From assembly GCF_002994615.1 (NCBI RefSeq), contig NZ_PVNK01000269.1, forward strand, positions 17,311 through 81,310: DNA of 64,000 bases, written 5' to 3'. Positions 25,685-34,334 of the stretch are shown in pieces; the first letter of the stretch is position 1; every line of letters begins with the position of its first letter. Origin of the DNA: Enhygromyxa salina (GTDB taxonomy: Bacteria > Myxococcota_A > Polyangia > Nannocystales > Nannocystaceae). Below the pieces are notes generated by a model. It was not told the origin of the DNA and did no database searches. It saw nothing but the letters and a program-made list of their open reading frames with translations. Made by a program: the position numbers and the translations under genes.

Positions 25685-28600
25685 ATGCCGGTCGTCCTGC
25701 ACTTCTCCGACCTGCACTTCGGCCCGCACTCGCGCTTCGCGGGCCAGGATCCGGCCGAGGTCGGCAAGCGCTTCTTCGCCCAGGTCCGCGAGGCCTGCGT
25801 CGACAAGGGCCTCGGCGAGGTCGAGCTCGTCGTCGTCACGGGTGACCTGACCGAGTCCGCGCGCAAGCAGGAGTTCGAGAGCGCGCGGCGCTTCTTCGAG
25901 GCCCTCGTCGGCGAGCTCGGCCTCGACCGCGGGCGCTTTTGCTTCGTGCCCGGCAACCACGATGTGTCGTGGGCCCACTGCAAGCGGGTCCGGATCAACC
26001 AGGAGATCGAGGAGTTCGACGACGAGGAGCTCGAGCGGCGGCTCCACATCGAGAAGATGGGGCCCTGGAACGGGTTCCTGGCCGACTTTTATGGCGCGGG
26101 CGAGGACCCGGCCACGCGTCGCTCGCTCGGTCAGGGCGCCTTCGTCCACGACCACCGTGACCTGCGGGTGTCGGTCGCGGCGCTCGACTCGTGCGCGCGC
26201 GAGACCGACCGCCACCACGGGGGCTTCATCGCCGAGGCCCAGGCTCAGGCGCTGATGAGCGAGTGGCGGCGCGAGGGTCGGCGCGCGTGGATCAAGCTGC
26301 TCGCCGTCCACCACAACCCGGTCGCGGACTGCGAGGACAACCTCCGCGAGTGGGTTGGGTGGCTGGGGGATCAGGCCGAGGCCAAGACCCTCGGCAAGGA
26401 CGCGGTCTTGCATTTCGCGGCCGACGCGACCGGCTTTGAGGGTCGCGAGCGGCTCCACGCGATCGCCGAAGACACCCAGGCCCAGCTGGTCCTCCACGGT
26501 CACGTCCACGCGGCTGGCCACGCGCCCTGGTCGTGGCGCCGGGGGATCAAGGGGCAGACCCAGGTCGTCGGCGCGGGCAGCTGCGGCCTCCTCGAACACA
26601 AGCTCCCGGGCGAGCAGCCCGTGATGTTCCAGCTCCTGGTCCTGGATCCCGCCGCCCACGAGCTCAACATCCTGAGGCGGGTGTGGGAGCCGCGGGCGCG
26701 GGCGGCGGGCAGCGTGGAGCTGGGCACCTTCGTCGACGACCCCGCGATCCCCCGCGGCGGCCTGGTCCTCGACCTCGGCTTCCCCGAAGGCGTCATGAGC
26801 CCGCGCCCACGCCCGAGCAGCGGGCCCCAGGTCGACCGCAGCTTCCTCGGCGAGTACCGCATGCGGCTGTGCGGCCGCCATCGGATCTGGGAGCTCGGCG
26901 CGGTCCACCTCGGCGCGCGCCGTCCCGCGACCCCGGCGCTCGACGATATGTACGTGCCCTTGCGGCTCGGGGCCCACCAGGAGCTCGACGAGGTCAAGCC
27001 CGGCGGCGAGGTGATCACGCCTTACCGCCTGCTCCAGCGTCACCGCAACCTGTTGATCCGTGGCGCGGCCGGCAGCGGCAAGACCACGTGGATGCGCTGG
27101 AGCTTTCGCCGCCTGCTCGAGCGCGAGGACGCGCTGCCGATCCTCATCGAGCTGCGCGAGCTCGCCCGCCTGTGGAGCCAGCCGGGCGCGACCGGGCGCC
27201 AGCGCAATTTCGATTGGTGGCTCGGGCAGTGGGTCGAGCGCTTCGTCGGCGGCGGCTGGGCCGACGCGCTGCGGGCTGCGCTGACCAGCAAGACCGGGCC
27301 GCGACCCGTGCTGATGGTCGACGGTTGGGACGAGCTCGGCGATCTCGGGCGCGAGTTTCGTGAGCAGTTCGACGGCTTCTTGGCCGCGCACCCGCGGGTG
27401 CTCGCGATCGCGACCAGCCGGCCCTACGGCGAGCAGGTGCCCGAGCACGACGATCGCTTCGAGGCCGTCGAGGTCCAGCCGCTGTCCGACGCCGAGATGG
27501 GCGAGCTCGTGCGCCTGTTCTTCGCCAAGGTCTACGAGGGCAGCGAGGCCGAGGTCGCCGAGGAGGTCGAGCGCTTCGTCCGGGCCCTCGACGCCGCCGA
27601 GCAGGCCAAGTCGCTCGGGCGCACGCCCTTGCTGCTGGTCATGATGCTGATCATCGGGCGCGGGCGGCCGCTGCCCGATCGCCGCCACAAGCTCTACGAG
27701 TTTTGCATCGAGCAGCTGCTCGACGCGCACCCGGGCAAGCGCGTCCAGGACGGGGCCCAGGTCGCGAGCTGGCAGTGGGCGCCCGCGGACTTCGACTCAC
27801 GCCTGCGCGCGGTCGCCAAGCTCGCCTTGTGGATGCACGAGAACCGCGGCTCGGCTCGGGCCGGGCGGCTGGCCGTGGCCAAGCGCGAGGCCCTCGCCGC
27901 GCAGCTGCCGAGGGCGTGGTCGACGAGCGAGAGGCACGGGTTCTTGGCCTGGCTGGTCGCGAGCTCGGGCTTGATGGTCGACTTCAGCGACGAGGCCCTG
28001 TCCTTCGCGCACCTCGGGTTTCAGGAGTACCTCGCCGCCTGGCAGCTCGAGGTCGACTGCGAGGGGGCGCCCGCGAGGATCGAGCTGTGTCGGCGGCTGG
28101 CCCGAGACGTGAGCTGGTGGGAGACGCTGCGGCTGTGGTCGGCGCTCGTCGAGGGTCGCTCGCTCGCGCGGCTCGAGCCCGTGCTCGTGGATCTGCTCGA
28201 GGCCGGTGACGTCGAGTACTGGCTGGCCGGGGCGATCCACGCCGACGGCGTGGGCGCGGGCGTGTTCGATCGCTGGCTCGAGCTGCTCCCGCGCGCGGTG
28301 CTCCCCCTCGGGGAGTGGTCGGCGGCGACGGCCGCGGCTGCGTGGCGGACCAGCCGCCAGACCGAGCGCCGGGCGAGGATCGCCGAGCGGCTGCGCGGCG
28401 AGGTTCAGGACGCGTCGTGGCTCGACTGGTGGCGCCTCGCTCGGTGGTGGCGCCGAGCCGAGCTCGACGGCTACCTCAACTGGCCCGCCGAGGACACGCC
28501 GGCCGGGATCATCGTGCGCACGACCGAGAAGCTGAAGGTCAGCCGCGAGCAGGTCGCGTGGGGGCGGATCTGGATGGCCAGCTCGCCGCTGTGGTGCGGG

Positions 28601-29440
28601 GCCCAGCTGCCCTTGCTCGCCCTGCGGCTGTGGCCGAATCGCCGGATGTGGATCGCTTGCGTGCTTCAAGACCGCCTCGGCAGCCGCGGGCCCGTGGACC
28701 TCGCCGAGCTCGAGCGCTGGCGTTGGTCGCGGCTGCGCGGTCGCAGCGTCGGCGCGGTCTTGCCCGACTGCACCCGGCGCTACGTCGAGCGGGTCGTCGA
28801 GTTCGGGACCGTCGAGCGCGAGCTGTGGCTGGCGCTCGAGCAGGCTCGCTATGTCGCCTCGTTCGAGGTCGGCAACGTCACCTCGGTCGACCGCGACCGC
28901 GTCCGACCCGTGACCCTCGCGCGGGAGCTCGGCGACGCCCACCGGGCCGCCAACGCGCTCGCGCGGGACAGCGCCAACCGGGCCGCGCAGTGGGGCGACT
29001 GCCTGTTCGACGAAGATCTCGCCGGTCAGTCGCTCGGCTTCGTCGGCGTCCGGACGATGTTCGCCCAGGCGCTCGACGACGAGCCTCTCGTTCGTCTGCT
29101 GTCGAAGGCTTGCCGCCTGTCCCTCGCCAACGCGGCGCCCGACGACGAGCTGCATGTTCTGTGCGCGAGCTTTGACGGCGACCCGCTGTGGCCCGCGCTC
29201 GCCCGCCACCTCGCCCGGGCCTCGAGCGCCGAGGATCGTCGCTTGCTCGAGGAGCTCGCGGCCCACCCCGAGCGGCGCGAGGGGGTCGTCGGCCTGGGTC
29301 TCGAGTATTGGGTCCGGGGCGACGTCCTGCTCCCCGATGGCAGCCAGCGGACCCTCGAGCAGCTCGGCGAGGCCCTGCCGCTGCTCGACGAGGTCCCGCT
29401 TGAGCTCGACATCAGCGAGCTGCTCGACTCAGCGCTCTAG
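25685..29440 (+). CDS. metallophosphoesterase - NACHT NTPase protein, putative STAND-type defence protein
   Basis: A 1251-residue protein. Residues 1-330 are a calcineurin-like phosphoesterase with every metal ligand motif: S-D9-L-H11-F-G, V-T-G-D-L-T-E-S, V-P-G-N-H-D, V-H-H-N-P and H-G-H-V-H. A linker follows, then a NACHT-type P-loop NTPase from about 450: I-R-G-A-A-G-S-G-K-T-T (P-loop about 460-468), Walker B P-V-L-M-V-D-G-W-D-E-L-G (about 541-552) and a sensor-like T-S-R-P. The last 550 residues are Trp/Leu/Arg-rich helices with no recognised repeat, presumably the sensor. This effector-NTPase-sensor order is that of bacterial NLR-like (bNACHT/Avs) antiphage proteins. It has no nearby partner gene, as is usual for those systems. 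Confidence 0.85.
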   Translation: MPVVLHFSDLHFGPHSRFAGQDPAEVGKRFFAQVREACVDKGLGEVELVVVTGDLTESARKQEFESARRFFEALVGELGLDRGRFCFVPGNHDVSWAHCKRVRINQEIEEFDDEELERRLHIEKMGPWNGFLADFYGAGEDPATRRSLGQGAFVHDHRDLRVSVAALDSCARETDRHHGGFIAEAQAQALMSEWRREGRRAWIKLLAVHHNPVADCEDNLREWVGWLGDQAEAKTLGKDAVLHFAADATGFEGRERLHAIAEDTQAQLVLHGHVHAAGHAPWSWRRGIKGQTQVVGAGSCGLLEHKLPGEQPVMFQLLVLDPAAHELNILRRVWEPRARAAGSVELGTFVDDPAIPRGGLVLDLGFPEGVMSPRPRPSSGPQVDRSFLGEYRMRLCGRHRIWELGAVHLGARRPATPALDDMYVPLRLGAHQELDEVKPGGEVITPYRLLQRHRNLLIRGAAGSGKTTWMRWSFRRLLEREDALPILIELRELARLWSQPGATGRQRNFDWWLGQWVERFVGGGWADALRAALTSKTGPRPVLMVDGWDELGDLGREFREQFDGFLAAHPRVLAIATSRPYGEQVPEHDDRFEAVEVQPLSDAEMGELVRLFFAKVYEGSEAEVAEEVERFVRALDAAEQAKSLGRTPLLLVMMLIIGRGRPLPDRRHKLYEFCIEQLLDAHPGKRVQDGAQVASWQWAPADFDSRLRAVAKLALWMHENRGSARAGRLAVAKREALAAQLPRAWSTSERHGFLAWLVASSGLMVDFSDEALSFAHLGFQEYLAAWQLEVDCEGAPARIELCRRLARDVSWWETLRLWSALVEGRSLARLEPVLVDLLEAGDVEYWLAGAIHADGVGAGVFDRWLELLPRAVLPLGEWSAATAAAAWRTSRQTERRARIAERLRGEVQDASWLDWWRLARWWRRAELDGYLNWPAEDTPAGIIVRTTEKLKVSREQVAWGRIWMASSPLWCGAQLPLLALRLWPNRRMWIACVLQDRLGSRGPVDLAELERWRWSRLRGRSVGAVLPDCTRRYVERVVEFGTVERELWLALEQARYVASFEVGNVTSVDRDRVRPVTLARELGDAHRAANALARDSANRAAQWGDCLFDEDLAGQSLGFVGVRTMFAQALDDEPLVRLLSKACRLSLANAAPDDELHVLCASFDGDPLWPALARHLARASSAEDRRLLEELAAHPERREGVVGLGLEYWVRGDVLLPDGSQRTLEQLGEALPLLDEVPLELDISELLDSAL

Positions 29441-29734
29441 CTCGCGGCGCAGGTGCTTGTGCGCGAGCTCGACCATCTCGGTCGCGTTGAGCAGGGCCTT
29501 TTGTGCGTGCTCCCAGGCCTCGGCGTTGATCTGGCGGATCAGCTCTTCGCCGCTGGTCTCGTTGCCGGCCTCGGGGTCGAGCCCGGTCACGAACTCGACC
29601 CGCGCCTGGCCGCTGTCACCGGGGCGCGTCGCTGACATCGGCAAGAGCTCAGCCAGGCGCGTGCGTGCGGCTTTGAGGTCTTTGTAGGCCTCGTCGAGTT
29701 CGGTGAGGATGCCTTCGATGTCCACTTCGACCAT
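29429..29734 (-). CDS. small coiled-coil hypothetical protein
   Basis: A 101-residue acidic protein from ATG 29734. Two amphipathic helices (I-L-T-E-L-D-E-A-Y-K-D-L-K-A-A-R and A-W-E-H-A-Q-K-A-L-L-N-A-T-E) flank a short loop. The C-terminus is basic (H-K-H-L-R-R-E-L-E-R). It overlaps the end of the NACHT gene by 12 bp convergently, so expression could produce antisense RNA to that gene's 3' end. No family is recognised. Confidence 0.55.
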   Translation of the reverse strand: MVEVDIEGILTELDEAYKDLKAARTRLAELLPMSATRPGDSGQARVEFVTGLDPEAGNETSGEELIRQINAEAWEHAQKALLNATEMVELAHKHLRRELER

Positions 29735-29903
29735 GGTTGCTTGCTCTGTGCGGGCACCCCCAGGGTGCCACGGCGCGAGCGCGCATGCATCGGTTTGCCC
29801 GCAGTGGGCCGTGCGTGGGCAAAATTGGGGCTTGGCCCGTGGGCCGGTCCGAACGCAGGGGCGCGGTGGGGCGCCGAAGGTGTGGTGGGAGTAGGCCGAA
29901 CGC

Positions 29904-30218
29904 GTGCCCAAGTCTGGCCCCGAGTGCCACGCCGTTCACTCGACGCCGAGCTCGCGACAGCTCGCGACCGCAGACTTCGACGACACCGAGCTGGTCAACT
30001 ACATGGGCCTGTGCGGTGCTGCGGACGCCTCCGGAACCGTGACCATGTGGGTCGGCGAGGCCAGCGTCAGCTTCGCGCCCTTTTGCCCGTTCGAGGGCCT
30101 CTTGGCCGTCTTCGAAAAGGTCTGGGCGATCGAGAGCGACCTCGCGGGCTGCCAGACGCCCTTTGCCAAGCTCGAGTCGGTCGAGCCGGCCTCGCGTCGC
30201 TGGCCCTCGCCGACCTGA
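29904..30218 (+). CDS. hypothetical protein, possibly a gene fragment
   Basis: A 104-residue frame from GTG 29904 (an in-frame TAG lies 12 bp upstream). The segment C-P-F-E-G-L-L-A-V-F-E-K-V-W-A-I-E-S-D is repeated, with about 90% DNA identity over about 90 bp, at 46728-46826, where no complete gene exists. The stretch N-Y-M-G-L-C-G-A-A-D-A-S-G-T-V-T-M-W-V-G-E-A looks like real protein. Both copies may be pieces of a once-mobile or multi-copy gene. Confidence 0.4.
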   Translation: MPKSGPECHAVHSTPSSRQLATADFDDTELVNYMGLCGAADASGTVTMWVGEASVSFAPFCPFEGLLAVFEKVWAIESDLAGCQTPFAKLESVEPASRRWPSPT

Positions 30219-30324
30219 TGCTGGGTGGCAAACTCAGTCCGGCCGACCAAGGTACTCGGGGGGCGACCTGCCGCAGGGGCGGCTGTGGTTTTGGCCCTGA
30301 CGCAAGCCGTGCTATCCGTCGGCG

Positions 30325-30795
30325 ATGAACGCCAAGAGCCCAGTTCGAGGAGGCCTCCGAGGTACCGCGCTGCGAGGGTCTACCTTCTTCGGTCTTGCAA
30401 TGACGATGCTGCTGAGCGCATGCAAGCCCAGCCCGTGCAGCGACGACAGCGTCGACCTCCCCCCCCACCTGGCCGAGCTCCCCGTCCTCGATGAGGACGC
30501 GTCGGTTTGCATCGCGACCACGCCCAGGCCCAAGGAAGAGACGGCCATGCTCATGCGCTGGGGCGAGTCGATCGCTCCCGTCCAGACCGAGCTGATGGTC
30601 GAGATGGACGCCGCGGGCTGGGGGCAACAGAGCTGTGGACCTGCGGGCATGGAGATAGCGATAGACCCCGACAAAGTCTGCTTCGGGAAGGGCGAGGAGT
30701 TCATGTCGGCCAGCTTCGTGCTTGGGCACTCGAAGCAGCTGGGGATCGAGAAGTCCGCGATCACTACGCACTTGACGTGGTACGGGGGGTCCTGA
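30325..30795 (+). CDS. hypothetical lipoprotein
   Basis: A 156-residue predicted lipoprotein: a long basic n-region, hydrophobic core F-F-G-L-A-M-T-M-L-L and lipobox L-S-A-C (Cys33). The mature part has T-P-R-P-K-E-E-T-A-M-L-M-R-W-G-E-S and W-G-Q-Q-S-C-G-P-A-G. TATCCG sits 6 bp before the start, close to but not matching the TANNNT pattern. An alternative start at Met26 would lose the charged n-region. Function unknown. Confidence 0.65.
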   Translation: MNAKSPVRGGLRGTALRGSTFFGLAMTMLLSACKPSPCSDDSVDLPPHLAELPVLDEDASVCIATTPRPKEETAMLMRWGESIAPVQTELMVEMDAAGWGQQSCGPAGMEIAIDPDKVCFGKGEEFMSASFVLGHSKQLGIEKSAITTHLTWYGGS

Positions 30796-30816
30796 GCTTT
30801 CGCCCAAACTCCTCAT

Positions 30817-31008
30817 GTGAAGCCGCTGGGGCTGTCCGAGACCCGCTTCGCCCTCGCGCGGGCGCTGTGGGCCGTGGCGCAGCGCGAGCGGGCCCGGGAG
30901 TTGGCGGCGGCCGCTGGCGAGGGTTTTCGCGAGGCGCTCGAAGACGGCGCCCAGGTCCAGGCGAAGCTCGCCGAGGTCGAGGGGGGGCTGGACGCTCAGG
31001 GCGGCTGA
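30817..31008 (+). pseudogene. orphan C-terminal TPR end
   Basis: Sixty-three codons from GTG 30817: E-T-R-F-A-L-A-R-A-L-W-A-V, R-A-R-E-L-A-A-A-A-G-E-G-F-R-E-A and L-A-E-V-E-G-G-L. This is the typical last repeat and tail of the long TPR-containing Ser/Thr kinases of myxobacteria, but the kinase and preceding repeats are missing. It is most likely the stump left by a deletion that joined it to the lipoprotein gene 21 bp upstream. Confidence 0.45.
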
Positions 31009-31115
31009 GGCAAAAACCTACTGTCCTGGCGGCGTCGGGGTGCATCGGGCCCGCGATCTCATCATGAAACATCACTCCACCGAAGTCACTGGGCGGAGCG
31101 CTGAGGCAGATGTGG

Positions 31116-31481
31116 TCACCCCTGCGGTCGAGGATCGAACCCAGGGGCGGCATCGCATAGGTGACACCCGCCGGCCATCTCTTGCCACGGACAAGCCTCG
31201 CTATCGTGCAGCGCCAGGCAGCGCTCGACGTACCCGGCTACTCCGCCGATGGGCTGACCGGCCATGTCGGTCATCGCGTCGATGAAGTCGCGAAAATCGA
31301 CGTAGAGGTCTTCGAGGTAGCCATTGAAAAAACAGTGTAGGCACGTCACCGCGGATCCGCTGTGGCCCACCTGGAGCATCGGGTCGTCTTCGAAGTAGCG
31401 CACGCAACTCTCGCACATGAACAACCCACCGCCGCCATCCGCGTCGAACTCCGGCAGCTCGGTCACCTGGGCCTCGGTCAT
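31116..31481 (-). CDS. Cys-rich, probably metal-binding small protein
   Basis: A 121-residue protein from ATG 31481, preceded by a clear GGAGAT ribosome site. Cys pairs at F-M-C-E-S-C-V, V-T-C-L-H-C and G-C-H-L-C, plus single Cys residues, suggest a zinc-ribbon-like site. The rest is acidic (T-E-L-P-E-F-D-A-D; Y-V-D-F-R-D-F-I-D). The ribosome site and codon use support a real gene; the family is unknown. Confidence 0.65.
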   Translation of the reverse strand: MTEAQVTELPEFDADGGGGLFMCESCVRYFEDDPMLQVGHSGSAVTCLHCFFNGYLEDLYVDFRDFIDAMTDMAGQPIGGVAGYVERCLALHDSEACPWQEMAGGCHLCDAAPGFDPRPQG

Positions 31482-31730
31482 GCCATCTCCTCGCAGCGCC
31501 GCGCTCACGGGACACGGTACCACTACGAGCTGGCCCTGGCCCTGCACGAGCCGCGTTGGAGAGCGGGGGCCGATCGTCTACCACCAAGCCGAGGCTCCGG
31601 CCTGCTGCCGCTACCCACGGGGGCAGCACGATCTACGATGGTCCTCTGACTTCTGGTTTTCGCGTAAATGGCGCCGTCTGTTCATTTTCTTCTTCCCATC
31701 GCAGGCTTAACTAGTCATATTTGTTTTGTG

Positions 31731-32612
31731 ATGAGAGGGAGCGCATTTTTTGGCCGGCCCGCCCTCTCGCTGCTGACGATGTCGCTGATCGCCTGCGGAC
31801 CGCCTGCGCTCGGGCCGGGTGACTCCGACGACGGACACGAGACCAGCTCGACGACCGTCACGCCGGATCTACCGAGCACCGACACCGAAGCCGACACCGA
31901 AGCCGACACCGCGGACGACGAGGACGAAGCGGGCTTCGTGCCCGATTATGCCAGGCCCGTGCCGCCGTGCGATCCCTTCGAGCAGGACTGTCCCGAGGGG
32001 GAGAAGTGTGTGGCCTACGCGGCCGGCCAGTGGTGGGACAGCAACAAATGTGTACCGGTCCTCGGCAGCCAGGCCGTCGGTGAGCCCTGCACCTACGGAG
32101 GCCCCGAGGAGGCCACCGACAACTGCGACGCGACCAGCGGGTGCTGGAACGTCGAGGAGATCGAGGGCGAGTGGTCCGGCACGTGCCACGCGTTTTGTAC
32201 CGGGTCTGACGACGACCCGATGTGTGCGGAGGGCTCCCAGTGCCTGATCTCGAGCGACCCTGTCGTCGTCTTTTGCATCCCGACCTGCGATCCGCTCGTC
32301 CAGGACTGCGATGAGGGTCTCGGCTGCTATTGGGCGAGTAACGACTTCAGCTGCATCTTAACCCAGGACGACATCCCCGCCGGCCAGGCTTGCGGCTACA
32401 TCAACGACTGCAGCCCTGGCCTCATCTGCGTCGACGGGCTCGCGCTCCCCAGCTGCGAGGACGCCGCCTGTTGTACGCCCTATTGCGAGCTCATGGCCGG
32501 CGACGCCCAGTGCGACGCGATCCCGGGGACCAGCTGTCTGCCGTTCTTCGAACAGGGCCTCGAGCTGCCCGGCTATGAGCTCGTCGGCCTGTGCATCGTC
32601 GATGAGCCGTGA
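31731..32612 (+). CDS. Cys-rich lipoprotein, Nannocystaceae type
   Basis: A 293-residue predicted lipoprotein: lipobox S-L-I-A-C, an Asp/Thr/Glu linker containing (T-E-A-D)n repeats, then about 220 residues with over 20 Cys arranged as repeated blocks (P-P-C-D-P-F-E-Q-D-C-P-E-G-E-K-C; G-S-Q-C-L-I; D-P-L-V-Q-D-C-D-E-G-L-G-C). The D-P-x-x-Q-D-C-x-E-G-x-x-C block occurs twice. The family is abundant in Nannocystaceae; its role is unknown, presumably extracellular. The 80 bp upstream are AT-rich, with CATATT 9 bp before the ATG. Confidence 0.8.
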   Translation: MRGSAFFGRPALSLLTMSLIACGPPALGPGDSDDGHETSSTTVTPDLPSTDTEADTEADTADDEDEAGFVPDYARPVPPCDPFEQDCPEGEKCVAYAAGQWWDSNKCVPVLGSQAVGEPCTYGGPEEATDNCDATSGCWNVEEIEGEWSGTCHAFCTGSDDDPMCAEGSQCLISSDPVVVFCIPTCDPLVQDCDEGLGCYWASNDFSCILTQDDIPAGQACGYINDCSPGLICVDGLALPSCEDAACCTPYCELMAGDAQCDAIPGTSCLPFFEQGLELPGYELVGLCIVDEP

Positions 32613-32641
32613 GTGTCACGCGCTGTGTATCGTGAGCCCGG

Positions 32642-32977
32642 GTGCGGACCGGACTCAGAGTTCTCATTTTGACCTCGGATGTGTTCTGGTTCGCGTGCAC
32701 CATCTGGGCGAGCCTCTACGGGAGCCCGCTCTTTGGGGCGTCGACCGGCGACGACGGGGAACTCGAGCGGTTGATTGAGCTGGCGCGGGTGCGCGCGGTG
32801 GGGCCCGTGGAGGGCGGGCCGGGGATCCCGGACTTGACGTGGTCACTCCTGCCCGCGCTGGAACGCCGGGTCAGGACGTTGTCCGCCAAGACCAAGCCCG
32901 TGGAGATCGACTTGCTCGACTGGGCGAGTGACGTCGCGCGCGAGTTCATCGCTCGCAGGATCGGAGAGCAGCCATGA
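32642..32977 (+). CDS. hypothetical protein, 111 residues
   Basis: Starts at GTG 32642, 30 bp after the Cys-rich lipoprotein. A hydrophobic N-terminus (V-L-I-L-T-S-D-V-F-W-F-A-C-T-I-W-A) could be a membrane segment. The C-terminal half is helical and charged. The TGA stop overlaps an ATG (ATGA at 32974-32977) that opens only a 25-codon frame, and the truncated IS66 TnpA begins there on the other strand. That junction is probably where an insertion or deletion fused unrelated DNA. Confidence 0.4.
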   Translation: MRTGLRVLILTSDVFWFACTIWASLYGSPLFGASTGDDGELERLIELARVRAVGPVEGGPGIPDLTWSLLPALERRVRTLSAKTKPVEIDLLDWASDVAREFIARRIGEQP

Positions 32978-32979
32978 CG

Positions 32980-33279
32980 ACAGAGTTCGTCGTCGACGCC
33001 GCGCTCGACGTGCACGCGGGCCTGGCCGAGCTCGATGACCAGCGAGGATGACCTCGCGCTCGGGATCTCGCCGACCACGACGAGCCTCGGCGGCGCCGGG
33101 TAATTCTTGGCCCAGCGAGCCAGGCGCTGCTCGTCGATGTCGTGGCGCTCGCAAAAGGCCCGCCGGCTCATGTCGCTGTCGCGCCAGGCCTGGACGACCT
33201 TCGCGGCGTCTGGACGGGTCCAACGGCGCTTGGCGGCGAGGGAGGCGAGGTCTCGAGGGTCTACGCGTCGAGTTGGCAT
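32980..33279 (-). mobile_element. IS66-type TnpA (accessory protein) fragment
   Basis: From ATG 33279 the frame shows R-R-W-T-R-P-D-A-A-K-V-V-Q-A-W-R-D-S, S-R-R-A-F-C-E-R-H-D-I-D-E-Q-R-L-A-R-W and then I-E-L-G-Q-A-R-V-H-V-E-R-G-V-D-D-E-L, the order seen in the helix-turn-helix TnpA proteins of IS66 elements. After D-D-E-L the similarity stops at 32980 and the frame runs into unrelated DNA. TnpB, TnpC and terminal repeats are absent. The 325 bp upstream (33280-33604) hold nothing I can recognise. Confidence 0.55.
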
Positions 33280-33604
33280 CCGCCGATCGTCGGCGTCTAC
33301 GCTCGCTGGCCTCGCCGTCTGCGGCCTCGCGGGGAGCGTCTCACGCGTGACGAAGCTCGCCGAAACAGGCATGCGGCACGCGCGCGCCGTCAAATTGGTG
33401 CTTCGGCGGCCTCGAGCGCCCAGAGCGTCGCCGGGGTGCGGGCAGTGGAGAGGATCGATCTCCGCGTGCGGGAGAAGACGGGGCGACGGGAGTTCAGCGA
33501 AGGGGAATTTGGGGTGGGGAGTGGGCAGATCCTGCGGGTGGTTAACGACCCCGCTGGCCAAAGCGGGGGACGGTGGTGGTTCGCGTGCGGGAGGTGGTTT
33601 GATG

Positions 33605-34120
33605 TTATTGCTCGCCGCAGCAGCAGCGGTAGTAGTTAGTGACAGGCTCCGTCGGGAGGGAACACGGCCCACCTCCGGCACTTCCGATGAACGAGTTGCA
33701 CGAGTCGAGATTGCCGTGCCAAGTCAGCGTCCTCCCACCACATCCACCCGCCGCACACACTTTGCCTTGGGCGGCGCAGGCTTCGCTGCAACTCACCAAC
33801 GGGTCACCGGTAGCGACGCAGTTCCCGAGGGTTGGCGCGCAAACTCCCTCACTGCAAGCGCCATTTCCGTCTACAACCTCGCAGGCATGACCACAGGAAC
33901 CACAATGCTCTAGGTCAGTGGACGTATCCACGCAGGTTCCGTCACACCAGGTTTCGCCGGCCTCGCAGTTGCCGCCATCGCCATCGCCATCGCCATCACC
34001 AGAGTCCCCATCGCCATCACCAGAGTCCCCATCACCAGAGTCCCCATCACCAGAGTCCCCATCCCCATCCCCACGTTCTCTACACAAATACCTCCGACCA
34101 CACACAGACCCGCGTTGCAC
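33605..34120 (-). CDS. Gly-Asp-repeat Cys-rich surface protein, 5' end disrupted
   Basis: The frame encodes a run of G-D-G-D-S-G repeats, then N-C-E-A-G-E-T-W-C-D-G-T-C-V-D, H-C-G-S-C-G-H-A-C, C-A-A-G-G-C-G-G-R-T and Y-Y-R-C-C-C-G-E-Q at the end. This is the C-terminal module of a common Nannocystaceae lipoprotein family. The expected signal peptide is missing. In another frame, just upstream of the repeat, the sequence reads C-E-C-N-A-G-L-C-V-V-G-G-I-C-V-E-N, so the N-terminal part is out of register and the frame breaks within the GGGGAT repeat tract. Confidence 0.6.
   Translation of the reverse strand: MQRGSVCGRRYLCRERGDGDGDSGDGDSGDGDSGDGDGDSGDGDGDGDGGNCEAGETWCDGTCVDTSTDLEHCGSCGHACEVVDGNGACSEGVCAPTLGNCVATGDPLVSCSEACAAQGKVCAAGGCGGRTLTWHGNLDSCNSFIGSAGGGPCSLPTEPVTNYYRCCCGEQ
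33975..34070. repeat. short tandem repeats in a coding region, possible slippage site
   Basis: Units of CCCCATCACCAGAGT and CCATCG alternate here (plus strand), encoding the Gly-Asp/Ser run on the minus strand. Because the two halves of the protein lie in different frames on either side, a change in repeat number could restore or break the frame. Confidence 0.65.
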
Positions 34121-34334
34121 TCACAATCTGTTCGCGCTGCTGTTAACCCTGGGCCTGGCCGGCTTCGTCGACCTGCGCGAGCAGCCCGAGCCACGATGAA
34201 GGCGTGCATGTCTGCTGCGCCGACGCGGAGGTGCGCATTCGGCAATTGCAGGCGCCTGGCAAGCGGCGCATGGCCGCGCGCGAGTACGCGGCTGGGCATC
34301 CCTTCGCCGAGCACGAGCAGCCCGATCGACTCGC

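Noticed and set aside
32974..33051. 25-codon frame beginning at the ATGA overlap after the 111-residue protein
   Set aside because: Too short and antisense to the IS66 TnpA fragment; no evidence beyond the overlap.
33975..34070. Repeat block considered as a CRISPR or origin iterons
   Set aside because: Units are short, directly adjacent and encode Gly-Asp/Ser in a surface protein.
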